The notes beneath the pieces were generated by a model. That model did not search any database, was not told the DNA's origin, and was given only the letters and a program-made list of their open reading frames with translations. Positions 8,910 through 17,112 of a stretch of DNA of 64,000 nt are shown in pieces. The translations under genes were made by a program, and so were the position numbers. The DNA is from Serratia nevei (GTDB lineage: Bacteria > Pseudomonadota > Gammaproteobacteria > Enterobacterales > Enterobacteriaceae). The stretch spans positions 356,413-420,412 of the forward strand of contig NZ_JAMYWQ010000001.1 of the NCBI RefSeq assembly GCF_024160145.1. The letters run 5' to 3'. How positions within the stretch are numbered: position 1 is the first letter of the stretch; each line of letters begins with the position of its first letter.

Positions 8910-10211
8910 ATGAAAAGATTGGTCCACCTGCACCACTATCGCGCCCTGCTGCGCAGCCTGTTCATCGCCGTGTTTATCGGCGTCGCCGCCGCCCTGGCGG
9001 TGTGGCTGTTCCACCGTTCGATGATCGGCCTCGAGTGGCTACTGCTCGGCAATGCCGACGGTAGCCTGGTGGCCGCCGCCGCCGCGCTGCCAGGCTGGCG
9101 ACGCGCCCTCACCCCGGCGCTGGGCGGGCTGGCGGCGGGCCTGTTGCTGTATATTCACCAACGCTACCGCCACCAGCGCCCGGCGGCGCCCACCGATTAT
9201 ATGGAAGCGATCGAGACCGGCAACGGCAAGCTGGACACCGGCGCCAGCCTGGTGAAGTGCCTGGCCTCGCTGCTGGTGGTGTCGAGCGGCAGCGCCATTG
9301 GCCGTGAAGGCGCGATGATCCTGCTGGCGGCGCTGGTGGGCTCGCTGTTCGCTCAGCGCTTTACGCACGAGAAAGAATGGAAACTGTGGGTGGCCTGCGC
9401 CGCCGCCGCCGGGATGGCCAGCGCCTATCATGCGCCGCTGGCGGGCAGCCTGTTTATCGCCGAGATCCTGTTCGGCACCCTGATGCTGGCCTCGCTCGGC
9501 CCGGTGGTGATCGCCGCGGTCAGCGCGCTGCTGATGACCAACCTGCTCAACGGCGGCCAGGCGCCGCTGTATCTGGTGGCGCAGCTCGCGGCCCCCCTGC
9601 CGACGCAATACCTGCTGATGGCGCTGGTCGGCGTGGTGGCCGGCGCCGGCGGGCCGCTGTTTTTATGGCTGATGACCGCCACCGGCCATGCCTTCCGCTC
9701 GCTGAGATTGAAGCCGCCGTTGCAGCTGGCGCTGGGTGGCCTGATCGTCGGACTGCTTTCGCTGCTGTTCCCGCAGGTATGGGGCAATGGTTACAGCGTG
9801 GTGCAGGCGCTGCTGATCGCGCCGCCGGGGGTGCTGCTGCTGGGGGCGATCCTGGTATGCAAACTGTTGGCGATCCTCGCCAGCAGCGGCTCGGGCGCGC
9901 CGGGCGGGGTTTTCACCCCGACGCTGTTCGTCGGCGCCGCGCTCGGTTCAATCATCGGCCAGCTATTTGGCCTGTGGCCGGGCATGGATACGGCGGTGCC
10001 GCTGCTGCTGGCGCTGACCGGCATGGCTACCCTGCTGGCCGCCACCACCCATGCGCCGATCATGGCGGCGCTGATGGTGTTTGAAATGACCGGCGAATAC
10101 GCGCTGCTGCCCGGCATTCTGCTCTCGTGCGTGATCGCCACCACCGTGTCGCGCGGCCTGCGGCCGGTGTCGGTGTATCACTCGGCGCCGCCGCCCAAAC
10201 GCGAAGCTTAG
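8910..10211 (+). CDS. clcB: ClC-type chloride channel/transporter ClcB
   Basis: 433 residues with the ClC fold repeat. The ion-path motifs are [11 protein letters not shown] (gating Glu within GREG, about 125-138) and [16 protein letters not shown] (about 330-345). The second motif's GREGA and GSGAPGG variants resemble E. coli ClcB (YnfJ, 418 aa) more than ClcA. ClcB is thought to help extreme acid resistance by shunting charge. Gene order clcB - bioD2 - mlc is as in E. coli, except that two extra genes (MerR, DUF2938) lie between clcB and bioD2. The stop overlaps the convergent MerR gene by 4 bases. Confidence 0.9.
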   Translation: MKRLVHLHHYRALLRSLFIAVFIGVAAALAVWLFHRSMIGLEWLLLGNADGSLVAAAAALPGWRRALTPALGGLAAGLLLYIHQRYRHQRPAAPTDYMEAIETGNGKLDTGASLVKCLASLLVVSSGSAIGREGAMILLAALVGSLFAQRFTHEKEWKLWVACAAAAGMASAYHAPLAGSLFIAEILFGTLMLASLGPVVIAAVSALLMTNLLNGGQAPLYLVAQLAAPLPTQYLLMALVGVVAGAGGPLFLWLMTATGHAFRSLRLKPPLQLALGGLIVGLLSLLFPQVWGNGYSVVQALLIAPPGVLLLGAILVCKLLAILASSGSGAPGGVFTPTLFVGAALGSIIGQLFGLWPGMDTAVPLLLALTGMATLLAATTHAPIMAALMVFEMTGEYALLPGILLSCVIATTVSRGLRPVSVYHSAPPPKREA

Positions 10212-10600
10212 AACTCGCCCTGTTGCAGGATTTTCCTGAACTGCGGGCACTGCAGGTGCTCGGGTTCAGGGCAATCGACCAGATGGCGCAGCCCGTCGCG
10301 TACCTGCATCAGGCGCTGGATGTGGCGATCCAGCTCATCCGCCCGCGCCGCCAGCAGCCCGCGATCGAGCGCTATCTTGCCACGTTCGTCAAACAAGGCG
10401 CTCATCTCGTCCAGCGTAAAACCGGCCAGGCGCGCCAGCGCGATCAGCCGCAGTTGGTCGAGCACCCCGGCGGCGTATTGGCGGCGCAAACCGTGGCGGC
10501 CAATCGACGCGATCAGCCCCTTTTTCTCGTAATGCCGCAGTGCAGAAGGCGCGATCCCGCTCAGGCGCGCCACCGCGCCGATATCCAGTTCTTTTGTCAT
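10208..10600 (-). CDS. MerR-family transcriptional regulator
   Basis: 130 residues. The N-terminal winged helix (about 5-72) has [25 protein letters not shown] and the [27 protein letters not shown] stretch. A coiled-coil dimer helix (about 75-112) and a short tail with two Cys ([13 protein letters not shown]) follow. The tail could be a metal or redox sensor, as in other MerR proteins, but the ligand is unknown. Start at 10600 fits the family N-terminus ([11 protein letters not shown]). It is divergent from a DUF2938 gene with a MerR-type operator between them, so it probably controls that gene and itself. Confidence 0.87.
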   Translation of the reverse strand: MTKELDIGAVARLSGIAPSALRHYEKKGLIASIGRHGLRRQYAAGVLDQLRLIALARLAGFTLDEMSALFDERGKIALDRGLLAARADELDRHIQRLMQVRDGLRHLVDCPEPEHLQCPQFRKILQQGEF

Positions 10601-10602
10601 TG

Positions 10603-10622
10603 ACTTGAAGCCGACTTTAAGT
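10603..10622. promoter_or_regulatory. MerR-type operator in the merR/DUF2938 divergent promoter
   Basis: acttgaagccgactttaagt is an 8+4+8 inverted repeat with one mismatch, the same architecture as classical MerR-family operators. It starts 3 bases from the regulator start and 48 bases before the DUF2938 start. A TTGACT (10600-10605) could be the -35 of the rightward promoter, with a longer-than-usual spacer as MerR-activated promoters have. Confidence 0.65.
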
Positions 10623-10669
10623 TGCACACTGTGCGCACATTATCACGTCACTGAGCCAAGGACACCTGT

Positions 10670-11164
10670 ATGACCCCCGATCTGTTAGTGCGCATCCTGT
10701 TAACCGGCACCGGCGCCACCCTCTGCATGGATCTGTGGGCGCTGCTGCTGAGGCGGCGCTTCGCCATCCCCTCTCTCGATTATGCGCTGGTGGCCCGCTG
10801 GTTTCTCGGCATGTTCGACGGCCGCTGGTTCCACGCCACCATCGTTACGGCGCCGCCGCGCCGGGGAGAGAGAGAAATCGGCTGGATCTTGCACTACGCC
10901 ATCGGCATCGCGTTCGCCTTTATCCCAATCGGTTTGGCGGGCAGCGGGTGGTATGCAAGGCCGGAGCCGTTTATCGCGCTGCTGAGCGGCTGGCTGAGCC
11001 TGGCGGCGCCGTTTCTGGTGATGCAGCCCGCACTGGGCTTTGGCGTGGCGGCGGCGAAAACCGCCCACCCGCGAAAAGCGCGGCTCCTCAGCCTGCTCAC
11101 CCACACGGTGTATGGGCTGGGCCTGCTGATCGCCGCCCGGTTGTTGGCGGCGCTGTGCGCCTAG
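10670..11164 (+). CDS. DUF2938 membrane protein
   Basis: 164 residues with about five hydrophobic segments. It contains the DUF2938-type features ATLCMDLWALLLRR near the N-terminus, WFLGMFDGRWFHATI and GWILHYAIGIAFAF. It is an inner-membrane protein of unknown function. It is transcribed away from a MerR regulator across a clear operator, which suggests inducible expression in response to the regulator's ligand. It ends 5 bases from the convergent bioD2 stop. Confidence 0.75.
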   Translation: MTPDLLVRILLTGTGATLCMDLWALLLRRRFAIPSLDYALVARWFLGMFDGRWFHATIVTAPPRRGEREIGWILHYAIGIAFAFIPIGLAGSGWYARPEPFIALLSGWLSLAAPFLVMQPALGFGVAAAKTAHPRKARLLSLLTHTVYGLGLLIAARLLAALCA

Positions 11165-11169
11165 CGGGC

Positions 11170-11835
11170 TTACAGCAGCGTGGAGATATCGAGGTAGTGC
11201 GCCAGTTCGCGCTGCTCCGCGCGCGGCAGGTACGGGATCTCACCCAGCAACGGCGCGGGAATGCGCTGCTGCAGCGCCGCGATGGTTTCGGCGTAATGCG
11301 CCAACCCCGGGTTGATGCGGTTGGCCACCCAGCCCAGCAGCGGCAGACCGTCGTTGATAATCGACTGCGCGGTCAGCAACGCGTGGCTGACGCAGCCCAG
11401 CTTGATGCCCACCACCAGCACCACCGGCAGCTGTTCCTGCACCACCCACTCGGCGTAAGGCCGCAGATCGTTCATCAGCACCCGCCAACCGCCGCTGCCC
11501 TCCACCACTACCGTATCGGCTTTGGCGGACAGATCCCGCAGACCACTACTCATCACGCCATAGTTGATGTCCTCGGTCGCATGCGCGTGAAACACCTCAT
11601 CCAGGCAGGTGATGGGGTTGATCTCCTCGTAGGCCAGCGGCAGGGTTGACGATGCCTGCAACACCAAAGCGTCTTTATTGCGGATGCCCTCGCTGGTTTC
11701 CTGGCAGCGTGCGGCGATCGGCTTGTAGCCGGCCACCGAACGGCCTTCGGCGGCCAGCGCCTGTATCAACCCGCGGGAAACCACGGTTTTACCGACGTCG
11801 GTATCCGTGCCTGTCACAAATAAACGCTTCAACAT
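11170..11835 (-). CDS. bioD2: ATP-dependent dethiobiotin synthetase BioD2 (YnfK)
   Basis: 221 residues. The P-loop is GTDTDVGKTV (about 8-17). KPIAAR and VVVEGSGGW follow at the positions of the substrate-binding strands in BioD. BioD closes the ureido ring of dethiobiotin from 7,8-diaminononanoate, CO2 and ATP. It lies beside mlc, as YnfK does in E. coli, where it is a second copy of the bio-operon BioD. Start at 11835 (MLKRLFVTGTDTDVGK) is preferred to an upstream ATG because it places the P-loop at the usual depth. Confidence 0.9.
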   Translation of the reverse strand: MLKRLFVTGTDTDVGKTVVSRGLIQALAAEGRSVAGYKPIAARCQETSEGIRNKDALVLQASSTLPLAYEEINPITCLDEVFHAHATEDINYGVMSSGLRDLSAKADTVVVEGSGGWRVLMNDLRPYAEWVVQEQLPVVLVVGIKLGCVSHALLTAQSIINDGLPLLGWVANRINPGLAHYAETIAALQQRIPAPLLGEIPYLPRAEQRELAHYLDISTLL

Positions 11836-11979
11836 GAATAAAATGCCCCAGAATGCCCCGTTAACAATGTGTCGCCGCACCGGCGGCGAAGAAGTCTTTC
11901 GGAAAAATTCTAGGGGATGCTGCCACGTAGGGGCTTGAGGTAGCTCAATCTTTTGCGGGATTAATAAGAAGTTCTGATG

Positions 11980-13197
11980 TTAGCCCTGCAGCAGCTGCAC
12001 CAGCAATGAACCGTTGTACAGCGCCTCTTTCACCAGCGCCGCGCCGGGCATGGTGCCCTGATTGAAGAACTGCGTGGATTCGACCTTGACCTGCTCGCTG
12101 TAGGCCGGCAGCGCCTGCTGGCGAATGCAGGAGGCGATGGCCGGGTGCAGGATCTCCGCCGCGCGGTTGAGCGGCGAGCCCACCAGGATCTTCTCCGGAT
12201 TGAACAGGTTGACCATGATAGCCAGAATGCGCCCCACGCTGTGGCCGACGCCGAGAATGATGTCCCGCGCCAGCTGATCGCCGGCCAGCGCGGCATCGCA
12301 CAGCGAGTCGACGGTCAGCGGCGTGCCGTGCAGGCTGGAGCTCATCGAGCCGCTCAGCCGCTGCTGGGCGATCTCCAGCATGTTCTCAATGCTGGCCACG
12401 GTTTCGAGACAGCCGTGGTTGCCGCAGTAGCAGCGTTTGCCGTAGGGATCGACCTGGGTGTGGCCGATCTCCACCACGCTGTGGCTGCCGGCGTGCAGCA
12501 CATGGCCGCCGGTGATCACCCCGGCGCCGACGTTGTGGTCGATCACCACCTGAATGACGTTCTGGCTGCCGCGCGAGGCACCGTACAGCGCCTCGGCCAT
12601 GGTCCAGGCGCTGATGTCGTGCTGCAGGTAAACCGGCAGGCCGGTGCGGGTTTCCAGCGCCGGGCCGAGCGGCATCTCCAGCACGTCGTAAAACGGCATG
12701 CGATGCACCACGCCGGACTGCACGTCGATTATGCCCGGCAGCGTGATGGCGATCGCCGTCAGCCGCTCCAGCTTGCTTTGGTGGCGGATAAAGAACTGGT
12801 CGACTTCGGTCAGGATGCGTTTCAGCAGCGGTTCAGGGTGTTCGGCCGCCAGCGGCAGCTGCTCCTCCACCACCAGTTTGCTGCTGAGATCGCGCAGCGC
12901 CAGCGTGATGCTGCCGCGGCTGATGCGGGCGGAAAGGTAGTGCCAGGCCTCGGTGTCCAGCACCAGGCCCACCGCCGGGCGGCCCCGGCTGCCGATTTCC
13001 TGGTACTCGGTTTCCTTGACCAGATGGGCTTCCAGCAGCTCGCGCACGATCTTGGTGATGCTGGCGGGCGCCAGCTGTGCGCGTTTTGACAGTTCGATGC
13101 GCGAAATCGGGCCCAGCTGATCGATTAGCCGATAAACCGCCCCCGCATTGGTCTGTTTGATTTGATCGATATGCCCAGGCTGCCCAACCGCAATCAC
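11980..13197 (-). CDS. mlc: Mlc, ROK-family global repressor of sugar uptake
   Basis: 405 residues, against 406 in E. coli Mlc, with high identity by eye. The helix-turn-helix is at about 32-55 (SKRAQLAPASITKIVRELL). The zinc site is His246, Cys256, Cys258 and Cys263 in IGHTQVDPYGKRCYCGNHGC. The C-terminal helix needed for control (NGSLLVQLLQG) is intact. Mlc represses ptsG, manXYZ and other sugar genes, and is sequestered by dephosphorylated EIICB-Glc at the membrane. The start is GTG with aggagcaggttt upstream, as in E. coli, where mlc also starts with GTG. Confidence 0.95.
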   Translation of the reverse strand: MIAVGQPGHIDQIKQTNAGAVYRLIDQLGPISRIELSKRAQLAPASITKIVRELLEAHLVKETEYQEIGSRGRPAVGLVLDTEAWHYLSARISRGSITLALRDLSSKLVVEEQLPLAAEHPEPLLKRILTEVDQFFIRHQSKLERLTAIAITLPGIIDVQSGVVHRMPFYDVLEMPLGPALETRTGLPVYLQHDISAWTMAEALYGASRGSQNVIQVVIDHNVGAGVITGGHVLHAGSHSVVEIGHTQVDPYGKRCYCGNHGCLETVASIENMLEIAQQRLSGSMSSSLHGTPLTVDSLCDAALAGDQLARDIILGVGHSVGRILAIMVNLFNPEKILVGSPLNRAAEILHPAIASCIRQQALPAYSEQVKVESTQFFNQGTMPGAALVKEALYNGSLLVQLLQG

Positions 13198-13336
13198 AAA
13201 CCTGCTCCTACTATTTTTCGCGCTTCTAAATAAAGACTAGAGGTTATGGTGGGGCTTTTGTCATACAGCGTCAACTATTTGATTCGTTATGTGATTTGCT
13301 GCACAAATTCCTCGCAATTTCAGCGTGAATTGATTT

Positions 13337-14230
13337 TTATTTGCCCAGCATCAACGCCATCAGCGCCTGCGCCGCGGCCGTCAGCGGCCGCCGGCGGTGA
13401 TGCACCAGCCACACTTCGGTGGTGGCGTCCGGCTCCGCCAGCGGCAAATAGCGCACGCCGTCCACCCGCACCCGGGCGAACGAGGCCGGCAGAATCGACA
13501 CCCCCAATCCGGCGGAGACCAGCCCGATGATGGTCATCGCTTCCCCCACTTCCTGGGTGATGTACGGGGTAATGCCGGCCTTGCTGAGCAACAGCAGTAT
13601 TTCGTCGTACAGCGCGGTGCCCACTTCGCGCGAGAAGAACACGAACGGCTCCTGCGCCAGATGTTGAAACCGCAGCGCGCCGCCCGGCGTTTCCGCCAGC
13701 GGATGCCCTTCCGGCACCACCGCCACCAGCGGTTCGCGCAGCAGCAGCTGATAGTGGAGCGCCTCCGGCAGCCGCGTATTGCGCATCACCCCCAGATCCA
13801 GCTCACCGTTCAGCAGCGGTTCGATCTGCTGTTTGGTGTTGATTTCGCGCATTTTGATATGCACCTGCGGGGAGTGCTGGCGAAAGGCGCGCAGGCTGCG
13901 CGCCACCACGCCGATAAAGGGCGCGGAAGAGGTAAAGCCGATGGTCATTTCCCCCAGCTCACCGCGATCCAGACGCGCCGCCTTTTCCGCCGCCCGCCCG
14001 ACCTGATCGAGCACCTGGTAGGCTTCTTTGAGAAACATTTCCCCGGCCTGGGTCAAACTGACGTTGCGGTTGTTGCGCGCCAGCAGCCGCGCGCCGACCA
14101 TCTCTTCCAGCGCCTGGATTTGCTGGCTGAGCGGCGGCTGGGAGATCCGCAACCGTTCGGCGGCGCGGCCAAAATGCAGCTCTTCCGCCACGGCGATAAA
14201 GTAACGCAGGTGTCTCAGCTCGATATTCAT
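13337..14230 (-). CDS. ynfL: LysR-family regulator YnfL-like
   Basis: 297 residues. The N-terminal winged helix-turn-helix (about 1-60) contains LRHLRYFIAVAEELHFGRAAERL and ISQPPLSQQIQALEE. The substrate-binding domain runs from about 90. It is divergent from ynfM across 117 bases, as ynfL/ynfM are in E. coli, so it most likely controls ynfM. The inducer is unknown. Confidence 0.88.
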   Translation of the reverse strand: MNIELRHLRYFIAVAEELHFGRAAERLRISQPPLSQQIQALEEMVGARLLARNNRNVSLTQAGEMFLKEAYQVLDQVGRAAEKAARLDRGELGEMTIGFTSSAPFIGVVARSLRAFRQHSPQVHIKMREINTKQQIEPLLNGELDLGVMRNTRLPEALHYQLLLREPLVAVVPEGHPLAETPGGALRFQHLAQEPFVFFSREVGTALYDEILLLLSKAGITPYITQEVGEAMTIIGLVSAGLGVSILPASFARVRVDGVRYLPLAEPDATTEVWLVHHRRRPLTAAAQALMALMLGK

Positions 14231-14347
14231 ATTTAAAAAGTCTTAATTTGAATTATTAATATATTAGACAAAAAATTCACCGCTCCCTATCATTTTGTTA
14301 TCTGCAAAGTGTCTGTTTATCTCCCCGAAGTTCGGTAAGGAAACGCT

Positions 14348-15646
14348 GTGACAACCCCTGTGCGTTCTGCGGCCGCGATGCCGTCGACGCTGGCCGCCAA
14401 CGATGATGCGGCCGCTGCGCCAAAAGTAAAACGTTCCACCCTCAACAACAAACTCCCCTATATCGAACGCGGCACGCCGCAGTTTATGCGCGTGACGCTG
14501 GCGCTGTTTTCCGCCGGGCTGGCGACCTTCGCGCTGCTCTACTGCGTGCAGCCGATCCTGCCGGTGCTGTCGCAAGATTTCGGCGTATCGCCGGCGGAAA
14601 GCAGCCTGTCGCTTTCGGTCTCTACCGGCCTGCTGGCTCTCGGCCTGATGTTTACCGGGCCGCTGTCCGACGCCATTGGCCGCAAGTCGGTGATGGTGGT
14701 GGCGCTGCTGCTGGCGGCGGTCTGCACGCTGATCTGCGCCTTTATGACCAGCTGGCACGGCATCTTGCTGATGCGCGCGCTGATCGGCCTGTCGCTGAGC
14801 GGCGTGGCGGCGGTCGGCATGACCTACCTCAGCGAAGAGATCCACCCCAGCTTCGTCGCCTTCTCGATGGGGCTGTACATCAGCGGCAACTCGATCGGCG
14901 GCATGAGCGGCCGCCTGGTGACCGGGGTGTTGACCGACTTCTTCTCCTGGCGCGTGTCGCTCGGGGTCATCGGCCTGTTCGCCCTCGCCGCCGCCTGCAT
15001 GTTCTGGCGCATCCTGCCCGCCTCGCGGCATTTTCGCGCCAGCTCGTTGCGCCCGCGCACCCTGCTGATCAACTTCAAGCTGCATTGGCACGATAAGGGC
15101 CTGCCGCTGCTGTTCGCGGAAGGGTTCCTGCTGATGGGCAGCTTCGTCACCCTGTTCAACTACATCGGCTATCGCCTGCTGGCGGATCCTTACCACCTGA
15201 GCCAGGCGATCGTCGGCCTGCTGTCGGTGGTGTACCTCACCGGCTCCTACAGCTCGCCCAAGGCCGGCGCGCTCACCTCACGCTTCGGGCGCGGCCCGGT
15301 GCTGCTGGCCTCGATCGTGATTATGCTGATCGGGATTCTGATTACCGCGCTGCCGCAGGTGCCGGCTATCTTTATTGGCATGATGCTGTTCACCGCCGGT
15401 TTCTTCGCCGCCCACTCGGTGGCCAGCAGCTGGATCGGCCGCCGCGCGCGCCGCGCCAAAGGCCAGGCGTCGTCGCTGTATCTGTTCTGTTATTACGTTG
15501 GCTCCAGCGTAGCCGGCACCCTCGGCGGCGTGTTCTGGCACAGCTTCGGCTGGAATGGCGTGGCGGCGTTCATCAGCCTGATGCTGCTGCTGGCGCTGTT
15601 GGTGGTGCATTACCTGAAGCGCCTGCCGGAAGCGGCCCGCCTCTGA
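14348..15646 (+). CDS. ynfM: MFS transporter YnfM (putative arabinose/multidrug-type efflux)
   Basis: 432 residues and 12 membrane segments. Long stretches match E. coli YnfM, such as GTPQFMRVTLALFSAGLATF and SEEIHPSFVAFSMGLYISGN. Motif A is GPLSDAIGRKSVMV (about 100-113). It is a proton-driven exporter with unknown natural substrate. The start is GTG at 14348 with AAGGAAA upstream; an ATG ten codons later (14378) is a plausible alternative. It has a polar N-terminal extension of about 40 residues before the first helix. Confidence 0.9.
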   Translation: MTTPVRSAAAMPSTLAANDDAAAAPKVKRSTLNNKLPYIERGTPQFMRVTLALFSAGLATFALLYCVQPILPVLSQDFGVSPAESSLSLSVSTGLLALGLMFTGPLSDAIGRKSVMVVALLLAAVCTLICAFMTSWHGILLMRALIGLSLSGVAAVGMTYLSEEIHPSFVAFSMGLYISGNSIGGMSGRLVTGVLTDFFSWRVSLGVIGLFALAAACMFWRILPASRHFRASSLRPRTLLINFKLHWHDKGLPLLFAEGFLLMGSFVTLFNYIGYRLLADPYHLSQAIVGLLSVVYLTGSYSSPKAGALTSRFGRGPVLLASIVIMLIGILITALPQVPAIFIGMMLFTAGFFAAHSVASSWIGRRARRAKGQASSLYLFCYYVGSSVAGTLGGVFWHSFGWNGVAAFISLMLLLALLVVHYLKRLPEAARL

Positions 15647-15677
15647 AAAGAAAAAGCCGCGGCGATTTGCCGCGGCT
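15646..15677 (-). terminator. Terminator after digH
   Basis: Arms GCCGCGGC (15656-15663) and GCCGCGGC (15669-15676) form an 8-bp stem. On the minus strand it is followed by TTTTTCTTTT, so it ends digH transcripts and may also slow ynfM transcripts. Confidence 0.75.
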
Positions 15678-15697
15678 CGTCATGCCAGTGCCTGTGA

Positions 15698-16984
15698 TTA
15701 TTGGCCGGTTTTCCAGCGGGTGCGCAGGTACTCCACCGCCTTGTCCGTTTGCGGCTCAGTCAAATAACGTTGCCGGAACAGGATGGTTCCCCCCATCCCC
15801 GGCAGGCTCTCGTTGAGATCCAGCTGCCTTTTCAGTTCGGGAACGCCGCCGTCGACGCTCCAGGCCGGTTCGCTGGCGGCAGGCGTGCCCACTTTATACA
15901 GCGCCACCCCGGCATACAGCCGGACCGGCGTGCCCTTTACCACGTCGGCCCACCAGTGGGCCAGCACGTCGTAGCGGACAATTTCACGGTCAAAAGGCCA
16001 ATACAACTGCGGCGCGATGTAATCGAGCAGCCCCAGTTTGACCCACTGGCGCGTATCGGCATAGGCCGTATCGTAAGATGGCGCGCCGGCCCGCGTCGCC
16101 GAACCGTCAGGATCGTCAGCCTGGTTTCGCCATACGCCCGCCGGGCTGACGCCAAACGCCACCGCGGGCTTCAATGCTCGGACGGTGGCTGAAACCTGTT
16201 TTATCAATTGCAGCGTGTTGTCCCTGCGCCAGGCGGCTTTGTCTGCAAACCCTTTGCCGTATGCGCGATACGTTCGTTCATCATCCAGCGGCGATTGCGG
16301 CGTTTCGTAATAGAAATAATCGTCAAACTGAATGCCGTCGACCTCATAGTTTTTGACAATTTCAGTCACCACGCTGGTGATCCAGTTGCGCACATCGGGC
16401 AGACCGGGATCGAGCACGAAGCGCTCGTTGGCGGTGCGAATCCAGTCGGGATGCAGCGCATAGACGCTGGCCGGCGGCGACTGCAGCGTATGATTGAGTG
16501 CATCAATCGTTTGTGGGCGGGTATTCATGGAAACCCGATAAGGGTTCAGCCAGGCATGCACTTTGATGCCGCGCCGGTGCGCTTCTTGCAACATAAAGGC
16601 CAGCGGATCGTAACCCGGATCCTGGCCCACGGTGCCGGTCAAGACTTCTGACCAAGGCAAGATGTTTGAGCGCCACAGGGCCGTGCCGTCCGGCTTAACC
16701 TGAAAATATACCGCGTTAATCCCGGTTTTCACCATCTCGTCCAGCGCGTCCGTCAGCCCCTGTTTCTGCAGGCGAACCCGCTCTGGCGCGCTTTCCGCTT
16801 TCAGGGAGGCCGCCGGCGGCCAATCCAGGCCAATGACCGTGGCCAGCCAGATGCCCCGCATCGGTGTTATCGGCGGCGTCGGTTGCGGGGGCTTCTCCGG
16901 TTCGGGCGGCTTGGCGCACCCGCTCACGCCCAGCATGGCGGCCATCAACAGCCATCCGCCTAATTTTGTTGCGCCTGTCGGCAT
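15698..16984 (-). CDS. digH: DigH, divisome-localised peptidoglycan glycosyl hydrolase (lipoprotein)
   Basis: 428 residues, matching E. coli DigH (YddW, 439 aa). A lipoprotein signal peptide ends in LGVSGC (lipobox), followed by a Pro-rich linker and then the GHL10 (DUF187) barrel. Conserved blocks include MRGIWLATV, VYFQVKPDGTALW, DGIQFDDYFY and FGVSPAGVWR. DigH cuts denuded glycan strands left by amidases at the septum. Start at 16984 has AAGGAG upstream and gives a proper signal peptide. It lies 128 bases downstream of a GH3 hexosaminidase-like gene on the same strand. Confidence 0.92.
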   Translation of the reverse strand: MPTGATKLGGWLLMAAMLGVSGCAKPPEPEKPPQPTPPITPMRGIWLATVIGLDWPPAASLKAESAPERVRLQKQGLTDALDEMVKTGINAVYFQVKPDGTALWRSNILPWSEVLTGTVGQDPGYDPLAFMLQEAHRRGIKVHAWLNPYRVSMNTRPQTIDALNHTLQSPPASVYALHPDWIRTANERFVLDPGLPDVRNWITSVVTEIVKNYEVDGIQFDDYFYYETPQSPLDDERTYRAYGKGFADKAAWRRDNTLQLIKQVSATVRALKPAVAFGVSPAGVWRNQADDPDGSATRAGAPSYDTAYADTRQWVKLGLLDYIAPQLYWPFDREIVRYDVLAHWWADVVKGTPVRLYAGVALYKVGTPAASEPAWSVDGGVPELKRQLDLNESLPGMGGTILFRQRYLTEPQTDKAVEYLRTRWKTGQ

Positions 16985-17112
16985 TCTGGTTCTCCTTGCG
17001 TGAGTGACGGTTATCCCATGTCGTTGCGTGCAGAGCAAGAAACGGCCCGCTTTCTCAGTGCTTTTCGCTGCCGGCGTCGCCCTGTTCAGACGACGCCGGT
17101 GTCCTCATTCCA

